From the NCBI GenBank assembly GCA_964602415.1, contig CAZRQL010000050.1, positions 1-13,382 of the forward strand: a stretch of DNA of 13,382 bases, in the 5' to 3' direction. The translations under genes and the position numbers were made by a program. Each line of letters starts with the position of its first letter. Position 1 is the stretch's first letter. The notes beneath the pieces were generated by a model. The model did no database searches and had not been told where the DNA came from. It saw nothing but the letters and a program-made list of their open reading frames with translations. The DNA comes from CAZRQL01 sp964602415 (GTDB lineage Bacteria; Bacteroidota; Bacteroidia; Cytophagales; Flammeovirgaceae). Below, in pieces: positions 13,346 through 13,382 of this stretch.

Positions 13346-13382
13346 TGCAGTTTCTCTCCTCTCTAATCTCTCTTCATGGCAA

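Overview
The window reads as a chromosomal segment of a Bacteroidota bacterium. The evidence is TAnnTTTG-type -7 boxes upstream of several genes (the best has a TTTG box 21 nt further up), lipoproteins with Lys/Asp/Glu-rich residues after the lipid-anchor cysteine, a 163-aa lipoprotein resembling the DUF6252 group, and a Bacteroidota-style Crp/Fnr regulator. No rRNA, tRNA, CRISPR array or integrase gene was seen.

Layout. (1) 1-1585: an accessory Rpn-type PD-(D/E)XK nuclease gene on the minus strand, with a large repeat module just past its stop codon, then about 440 bp without a gene. (2) 1586-7775: two intact core genes on the plus strand, mutS and smc, balanced in base composition. (3) 7776-10099: AT-richer minus-strand genes: a Crp/Fnr regulator, two lipoproteins and a 44-codon ORF that looks like the surviving signal-peptide end of a broken gene. 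(4) 10100-10652: 550 bp without a gene, holding the crp promoter, palindromes and another copy of the repeat module. (5) 10653-13382: a three-gene minus-strand restriction-modification (R-M) operon.

The R-M operon is the most interesting part. A beta-class, DpnA-like DNA adenine methyltransferase is followed, with a TAATG overlap, by a phospholipase D (PLD)-fold nuclease carrying a DpnI-like C-terminal winged helix. That gene overlaps by 10 bp a MutH/Sau3AI-family nuclease broken by a one-base frameshift. All three protein types have well-known GATC-recognising relatives, so GATC is the natural target hypothesis. The methyltransferase carries a 99-bp palindromic repeat inserted in frame near its C-terminus, resembling the Rickettsia palindromic elements that sit inside genes.

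A second repeat family of about 130 bp occurs three times (1-133, 7785-7913, 10378-10511), each time downstream of a gene and pointing the same way as that gene. Two copies are joined to a longer hairpin that starts 7-11 nt after the stop codon with an attC-like GCCTAAC or GCCACCAAC. A matching GCCACCAAC lies at 13323 beyond the methyltransferase promoter, so the R-M operon is bracketed by inverted repeats. This suggests a cassette-like or repeat-mobilised accessory unit.
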